Assembly (NCBI GenBank): GCA_029008595.1
Contig: JAQXJH010000042.1
Coordinates: 1 to 35,502 of the forward strand
Length of the DNA: 35,502 nucleotides
Direction: 5' to 3'
Source: Bacillota bacterium
GTDB lineage: Bacteria > Bacillota > Clostridia > Oscillospirales > Acutalibacteraceae
Shown here: positions 31,601-35,502 of the stretch, piece after piece
Layout of the letters: the number at the start of each line of letters is the position of its first letter
Position numbering within the stretch: the first letter of the stretch is position 1
Translations under genes and position numbers: made by a program
Notes under the pieces: model-generated
Database searches by the model: none
Seen by the model: only the letters and a program-made list of their open reading frames with translations
What the model was told of the DNA's origin: nothing

Positions 31601-31894
31601 ATTCAGGCAGCCGGAATCGACGCTGAACCGATCGCCAAGATCAACGAAGGGCGCCCGAACATTCTGGACGCCATCACCAACGGCAAGATCGATTTCATCA
31701 TCAATACGCCGTTCGGCAAACGCGGCGCCGTGGATGACAGCTACATCCGCAAAGCCGCCATCAAGGGCCGCGTGCCTTACATGACCACCATGGCCGCCGC
31801 AAAAGCCTCCGCGGAAGGCATCCGTGCGGTGCAGGGCGGCAAGACCGGCGTGAAATCGCTGCAGGAATTCCACAGCGAGATCACCGACCGGTAA
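28676..31894 (+). CDS. carB: carbamoyl-phosphate synthase large subunit
   Basis: The 1072-residue protein is full length. Both ATP-grasp halves are visible: the first with [20 protein letters not shown] and [17 protein letters not shown], the second with [20 protein letters not shown] and [16 protein letters not shown]. A C-terminal MGS-like allosteric domain (about 935-1072, [30 protein letters not shown] and [11 protein letters not shown]) binds regulators such as UMP. It makes carbamoyl phosphate for arginine and pyrimidine synthesis with the CarA glutaminase, which is not adjacent. The ATG follows CAAAGGAGA. A strong terminator ends the unit. Confidence 0.98.
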   Translation: [1072 protein letters not shown]

Positions 31895-31913
31895 ATTCCC
31901 TCTCTTTCCGTAA

Positions 31914-31958
31914 AAAACAGCAGCGCCTGCCGGAACAAAAGGCAGGCGCTGCTGTTTT
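31914..31958. terminator. bidirectional terminator after carB
   Basis: AAAACAGCAGCGCCTGCC (31914-31931) pairs perfectly with GGCAGGCGCTGCTGTTTT (31941-31958). T-rich tails on both strands serve carB and the convergent cysteine-synthase-like gene 15 bp away. Confidence 0.95.
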
Positions 31959-31973
31959 CTGTTTTGATACAGG

Positions 31974-32906
31974 TCAGTCTTCATCGAACAGAGGGGTCGT
32001 AAAATAGCGCTCGGCGGTATCCGGCAAGACGGTGACCACCGTTTTGCCCGGCCCGAGTTTTTTCGCCAGCCGGATCGCCGCGGCCACATTCGTTCCGCTG
32101 GAGATCCCGCACATCAGCCCTTCCAGCCGGGCAAGCTCCTGCGCGGTGCGGATCGCTTCCTCGTCGGAAATGATGCAGACGTCCTCATAGATCCCCGTGT
32201 TCAGAATCTTCGGGATCAGCCCGTCGCCGATGCCCATCTGCAGGTGAGTACCGACGGTTCCGCCGGCCAGGATCGCGGCATTTTCCGGTTCGACCGCCCA
32301 GATCACGATCCCGGGGTTCTGCGCCTTGAGCACCTCGCCGATGCCGGTGATCGTTCCGCCGGTACCGACGCCGGAACAGAAGCCGTCGATCGGCCCGCCG
32401 ACCTTCTCCATGATCTCCAGCGCCGTGTGGTGGCGGTGTACCTGCGGATTGGCGTTGTTTTCAAACTGCTGCGGAATAAAAACGCGCGGATCCTCCGCGG
32501 CCATCTGCTGCGCGGTGCGCACGCATTCTGCAATGCATTCGCCGATGTTGCCCGCGTCGTGAACCAGCCGCACCTCGGCGCCGTAATGACGGACCAGAAG
32601 CCTGCGTTCCCGGCTGACGGAATCCGGCATGATGATAATGGTGCGGTAGCCGCGGATCGCACCGACCAGCGCAAGGCCAATGCCCTGGTTGCCGCTGGTC
32701 GGCTCCACGATGATCGTATCGGGACGGATGACGCCGCGCCTTTCGGCGTCGAGGATCATATTGAAGGCCGTCCGGGTCTTGATCGATCCGCCGACGTTCA
32801 GTCCTTCATATTTCACCAGGATCTCGGCCCCGCCGGGATCTCCCATTCTCTGCAGCCGGATCATCGGCGTGTGACCGATCGCCTCAAGCACATTGTTGTA
32901 AATCAT
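31974..32906 (-). CDS. cysteine synthase-like PLP enzyme (OASS/CBS family)
   Basis: The 310-residue fold-type II PLP protein has NVLEAIGHTPMIRLQRM at the start and the Lys43 Schiff-base site in GGSIKTRTAFNMI. The phosphate loop is GVGTGGTITGIGEV, and GISSGTNVAAA lies near the end. It would normally make cysteine from O-acetylserine and sulfide. Two motifs differ from canonical CysK: SIKTR instead of SVKDR, and TSGNQG (70-75) instead of TSGNTG, the loop that holds the substrate carboxylate. It may be a clostridial cysteine synthase variant or use a different acceptor or donor. The ATG at 32906 has GAAAGGA 12 nt upstream; the ATG next to that site is too close. Confidence 0.88.
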   Translation of the reverse strand: MIYNNVLEAIGHTPMIRLQRMGDPGGAEILVKYEGLNVGGSIKTRTAFNMILDAERRGVIRPDTIIVEPTSGNQGIGLALVGAIRGYRTIIIMPDSVSRERRLLVRHYGAEVRLVHDAGNIGECIAECVRTAQQMAAEDPRVFIPQQFENNANPQVHRHHTALEIMEKVGGPIDGFCSGVGTGGTITGIGEVLKAQNPGIVIWAVEPENAAILAGGTVGTHLQMGIGDGLIPKILNTGIYEDVCIISDEEAIRTAQELARLEGLMCGISSGTNVAAAIRLAKKLGPGKTVVTVLPDTAERYFTTPLFDED

Positions 32907-32993
32907 ACAGGGAACCATTCCTTTCGCCGCTCCGGCGCCCGACGGTATGTTATCCGGCTCCGGCCGTTTCGATGCAATTTTTCAACATACCAC

Positions 32994-33022
32994 AGTATAT
33001 CCCGGCAGTGCGCGAAATGCAA
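32994..33022 (-). promoter_or_regulatory. promoter of the cysteine-synthase-like gene
   Basis: On the minus strand TTGCAT (33017-33022) and TATACT (32994-32999) are separated by 17 bp, with a start near 32987 and an 80-nt leader. No T-box or S-box motif was recognised in the leader. Confidence 0.75.
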
Positions 33023-33033
33023 CAAAAAAGCAG

Positions 33034-33072
33034 AAAAAATCTCCGGTCATCACGATCAGGCGATGGCCGGAG
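33034..33072 (-). terminator. terminator-like hairpin with no assigned upstream gene
   Basis: On the minus strand CTCCGGCCATC (33062-33072) pairs with GATGACCGGAG (33041-33051) around ten bases, with one mismatch or G-U, followed by A and TTTTTT (33034-33039). The next gene upstream on this strand already ends at another terminator (33191-33237). The 120 bp between show no credible protein, so the source transcript is unclear. Confidence 0.6.
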
Positions 33073-33190
33073 GTCTTTGCCGCGGCTGCAGCTGCGCGGA
33101 ATCACAAGCACAAAACAGGATGTGTATGACATTCCGGAAGAAAAACCAGACTCTGCACGGCAGCCGCGGGGTAAACGATCCATCAAGCAA

Positions 33191-33237
33191 AAAACGGCTT
33201 CAGAGCAGCGGCAAATGCCCGCGCTCTGAAGCCGTTT
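33191..33237 (-). terminator. terminator of the Gfo/Idh/MocA gene
   Basis: AAACGGCTTCAGAGC pairs with GCTCTGAAGCCGTTT across a GC-rich loop. On the minus strand a T-run follows 29 bp after the oxidoreductase stop. Confidence 0.9.
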
Positions 33238-33265
33238 CCGGTTCTGTTTATGCAGGAGGGAGCTG

Positions 33266-34330
33266 TCAGGCCTCGATCATTACCTCGTGGCCGGTGCGCG
33301 CCGATTCATAGATCGCGTCGAGGATCTTCATCAGCATCACGCCGTCTTCTGCAGGAGAAACGCACTTTGTTCCGTTTTTCACGCAGTCGACATAATGGTT
33401 GATCTCGTTTTCGAACAGACCGTTGAACGAAAGCGCCGTCGGCATCGTCAGCTGAACGTTCGTCATATAGCCGTTCATGTTCGTGTAGATCTCAAGCTCC
33501 GGCGAAAGCTTTGCGCCGGCCTTGGTGCCGAACAGCTCGATGGTGCCGGTATCCGACTTCAGGTTCAGGCTGAACGCGGCTTCGATGGAAAGCACCATTC
33601 CGTTGTCATAGCGCACCATGGCGGAGGCAAAGTCCTCGACGTCAAAAACATCGTCGTTCGCGTCGGATGCGCGATAGGAGCCGGGATCCTTTTTGACGCC
33701 CGGACGGTTGCCCAGCTTGTTGAACGTTGCGCCGAAGACGGAAACCGGCTTCGGGCAGCCCGCCAGATAACGGGTCAGATCGATCACATGAACGCCGAGA
33801 TCGATCAGCGGGCCGCCGCCGGAACGGGATTTGTCGCCGAACCAGCCGCCGGGGCATCCGTTGCGGCGCAGATAGGTTGCCTTGGTGTAATAAATATCGC
33901 CCATGTAGCCGTTGTCGATAAAGTCCTTCAGAATTTTGCAGTCGTTCCCGTAACGGCGGACAAAGCCGATCATCAGCAGCTTGCCGCTCTTTTCGGCCGC
34001 TGCCTGCATCGCAAGGGCCTGCTCGGCATTCATTGCCATCGGCTTTTCGCAAAGCACGTTTTTGCCTGCATTCAGCGCTGCGATGGTGCATTCGGCATGC
34101 GCCGCATTCCAGGTGCAGACGCTCACCGCGTCGATCTCGCTGAGCTTGAGCATTTCGTCTTTATCGGTGAACAGACGGGTCACACCGTATTTTTCGCCCT
34201 TTGCTTTCAGGCGCTCTTCGTTGATATCGCAAAACGCGTAAAGCTCCACATCCGGGTTGTGCAGATAGCCGTTGATATGGCTTTCGGCAATATTGCCCAC
34301 GCCGATAATACCGACTTTGATTTTTGCCAT
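33266..34330 (-). CDS. Gfo/Idh/MocA family oxidoreductase
   Basis: The 354-residue protein has an N-terminal Rossmann domain (KVGIIGVGNIAESHINGY, then YAFCDINEERLKAKG), the NAD-binding VLCEKPMAMNAEQA with the catalytic-region EKP, and the C-terminal alpha/beta domain with GGGPLIDLGVHVIDLTRYL containing the catalytic Asp/His pair. The family oxidises or reduces sugars and inositols, and the substrate cannot be told. It is divergent from the DUF4091 glycoside hydrolase, which suggests it acts on a sugar released by it. The ATG has GAAAGGA upstream. Confidence 0.93.
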   Translation of the reverse strand: MAKIKVGIIGVGNIAESHINGYLHNPDVELYAFCDINEERLKAKGEKYGVTRLFTDKDEMLKLSEIDAVSVCTWNAAHAECTIAALNAGKNVLCEKPMAMNAEQALAMQAAAEKSGKLLMIGFVRRYGNDCKILKDFIDNGYMGDIYYTKATYLRRNGCPGGWFGDKSRSGGGPLIDLGVHVIDLTRYLAGCPKPVSVFGATFNKLGNRPGVKKDPGSYRASDANDDVFDVEDFASAMVRYDNGMVLSIEAAFSLNLKSDTGTIELFGTKAGAKLSPELEIYTNMNGYMTNVQLTMPTALSFNGLFENEINHYVDCVKNGTKCVSPAEDGVMLMKILDAIYESARTGHEVMIEA

Positions 34331-34393
34331 TGCAAGTCATCCTTTCATTCCTGCATCATTTGCGGTTTTTGAAAATTGCCGCATCCATCATTC

Positions 34394-34415
34394 ATTATAA
34401 AGCTTTGCGCGCAAA
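34394..34415 (-). promoter_or_regulatory. promoter region and palindrome of the oxidoreductase gene
   Basis: On the minus strand a perfect TATAAT (34394-34399) is present but no good -35 box is spaced from it. Just upstream is a perfect 12-bp palindrome, TTTGCGCGCAAA (34404-34415). A related TTGCGCAA lies at 34489-34496, before the plus-strand promoter. A shared LacI-like regulator could act on both divergent genes; this is inference. Confidence 0.55.
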
Positions 34416-34504
34416 ACAAAAGAAAAAATCTTGCTTCAGTTACGCACAATATTGCCTTTTTTCTCTTTCCGTCGTTTTGTCCATGTTGTTGCGCAATTCC
34501 TGCC

Positions 34505-34533
34505 TTGCGGGGGCGGCGCATACACGATATAAT
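34505..34533 (+). promoter_or_regulatory. promoter of the glycoside hydrolase gene
   Basis: TTGCGG (34505-34510) and a perfect TATAAT (34528-34533) are separated by 17 bp, with a start near 34540 and a 60-nt leader. Confidence 0.75.
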
Positions 34534-34600
34534 GAACAGGAAAGTACCCTCAGTCAGCATCGCTCCCACTCAAATTCCATGACCGGAGGAGGAATATTTT

Positions 34601-35502
34601 ATGGAGAACAGTTATCAGATCAAAATCGTCAGTTCGCTGTGCCGCGTGTTTCCGGACGAAGAGCCGCAGGCAAAGCCGGAATGCGGAAAGCTGACGGCGC
34701 TGCGCGGCGAGACCGTTTCGTTCCAGGCCGCCGTGCGCCTTTGCGGCGCTGCGGGCAAAGCAAAAATTTCGGCGGCAGCGGCGCCGGGCGTTTCCGTCCG
34801 CCTGCGCGAGGTCGTTGCGGCGCCCTCCAATTATCCCTGCCACCCGACGCAGCTCGACGATAATTACGAGCGCACGGCTCCCGGGCTTTTCCCGGATATC
34901 CTGCGGGAAATGCCGGACGGCGAAACGCGGCTCAACGCGTGGTGGAAAGCGTTCTGGATCGATGTGGAAACGACGGCGGACACCCCTGCCGGTGAATACC
35001 CCGTCACCGTAACGGTCGAACAGGTCACCGGGCCGTGGGACGCGGCGGTACAGCCCGTTTCGGCGCAGACGGCTGTCACCGTATTTGCAGCGGAACTGCC
35101 GGAACAGACGCTGCTCCGCACGGAGTGGTTCCACGCCGACTGTCTGGCCGATTATTACCGGGTCCCCGCTTTTTCCGAAGAACACTGGCGCATTCTGGAA
35201 AGCTTTCGCCGCACGGCAGCCTCGCGCGGGATCAACATGATCCTGACGCCGACCTTTACCCAGCCGCTCGATACGGCAGTCGGCGGAGAACGCACCACCG
35301 TTCAGCTGGTTGACGTATTCCAGAATGACGGCAAGTGGTCGTTCGGCTTTGATAAGCTCGGCCGCTGGATTGACATCCTTGACCGTCAGGGCGTTGAGTA
35401 TATCGAAATCTCTCACCTGTTCACTCAGTGGGGCGCAAAGCACGCACCCAAGGTAATGGCCACCGTTGACGGCGAGTACAAGAAGGTATTCGGCTGGGAA
35501 AC
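34601..35502 (+). CDS. DUF4091 (GH123-related) glycoside hydrolase, 5' part only
   Basis: The frame is open from ATG 34601 (GGAGGAGGA upstream) to the window end, 300 residues, so the stop and active site may lie beyond. An N-terminal beta-rich domain (about 1-165) precedes a catalytic-domain start, with RTEWFHADCLADYYRVP near 170 and INMILTPTFTQPLDTAVGGE. The block YIEISHLFTQWGAKHAPKVM is typical of DUF4091 proteins in gut Firmicutes. Relatives of GH123 act on beta-N-acetylgalactosaminides, but DUF4091 substrates are mostly unproven. No signal peptide is seen, so it may act inside the cell on imported sugars. The divergent oxidoreductase may handle the product. Confidence 0.88.
   Translation, partial: MENSYQIKIVSSLCRVFPDEEPQAKPECGKLTALRGETVSFQAAVRLCGAAGKAKISAAAAPGVSVRLREVVAAPSNYPCHPTQLDDNYERTAPGLFPDILREMPDGETRLNAWWKAFWIDVETTADTPAGEYPVTVTVEQVTGPWDAAVQPVSAQTAVTVFAAELPEQTLLRTEWFHADCLADYYRVPAFSEEHWRILESFRRTAASRGINMILTPTFTQPLDTAVGGERTTVQLVDVFQNDGKWSFGFDKLGRWIDILDRQGVEYIEISHLFTQWGAKHAPKVMATVDGEYKKVFGWE

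Noticed and set aside
28646..32089. 1147-codon minus-strand frame opposite carB
   Set aside because: It is the mirror frame of a highly conserved GC-rich gene; the composition (His, Arg, Ala, Asp rich) is typical of antisense shadows.
32972..33229. 85-codon plus-strand frame in the gap upstream of the cysteine-synthase-like gene
   Set aside because: No ribosome binding site, Arg/Ser/Gln-rich composition, and it crosses two terminator hairpins.

Overview
The window looks like chromosome from a fairly GC-rich Clostridia member, most likely in the Oscillospiraceae/Ruminococcaceae area. This is inferred from the 16S rRNA sequence, a SleB-type spore cortex hydrolase, a SCIFF peptide with its radical SAM maturase, a QueT transporter gene, sigma-A promoters of Gram-positive type and strong GGAGG ribosome binding sites. 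The species cannot be named from reading alone. No phage, insertion sequence or CRISPR array was seen; this is ordinary chromosome with many small, well-delimited transcription units.

Layout. 1-1.3 kb: the 5' two thirds of a 16S rRNA gene on the minus strand, with its leader and promoter. 1.4-4.3 kb: SleB, a convergent small membrane protein, and dihydroorotase (pyrC) with its own promoter. 4.3-5.6 kb: a yybP-ykoY type manganese riboswitch with a clear antiterminator/terminator switch, ahead of an SPFH (band 7) membrane protein. 5.7-6.2 kb: tRNA-Thr(TGT), then an apparently uncharacterised small RNA of about 155 nt with its own promoter and terminator. 6.2-8.8 kb (minus): an operon of thioredoxin, rhodanese lipoprotein, Rrf2 regulator and AraC regulator, driven by a consensus promoter that carries a perfect 11-9-11 palindrome, preceded by a separate 2[4Fe-4S] ferredoxin gene. 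9.2-11.2 kb (minus): queT and an O-antigen-ligase-like membrane protein behind a structured leader. 11.4-13.7 kb: a metal-efflux operon (free HMA-domain protein plus CadA/ZntA-type P1B ATPase) with ArsR-like operators. 13.7-16.3 kb: SCIFF ranthipeptide precursor, its radical SAM maturase, and a DUF1624/HGSNAT-like membrane acyltransferase.

16.4-19.1 kb (minus): an amino-sugar cluster (nanE, ROK kinase, GNAT_C-type acyltransferase), divergent from class II fructose-bisphosphate aldolase (19.3-20.1 kb). 20.3-25.6 kb (minus): an XRE regulator, then an apparent operon of an ANT(6)-like nucleotidyltransferase/CYTH fusion, a DUF4432 aldose-epimerase-like protein, a membrane zinc-ribbon protein with a 66-bp coding repeat, and a HAD phosphatase. 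25.8-31.9 kb: a phosphoglycerate-mutase-type phosphatase, leuB, a DUF975 membrane protein and carB. 32-34.3 kb (minus): a cysteine-synthase-like PLP enzyme with altered active-site motifs and a Gfo/Idh/MocA oxidoreductase. 34.6 kb to the end: the start of a DUF4091 (GH123-related) glycoside hydrolase.

The items most worth a second look are the small RNA at 6011-6165, the manganese riboswitch controlling an SPFH protein, the SCIFF peptide whose usual cross-link acceptor Thr is replaced by Gly, the nucleotidyltransferase-CYTH fusion, the Rrf2-type thiol-redox operon with its palindrome, and the queT leader, which may be a divergent preQ1 riboswitch.
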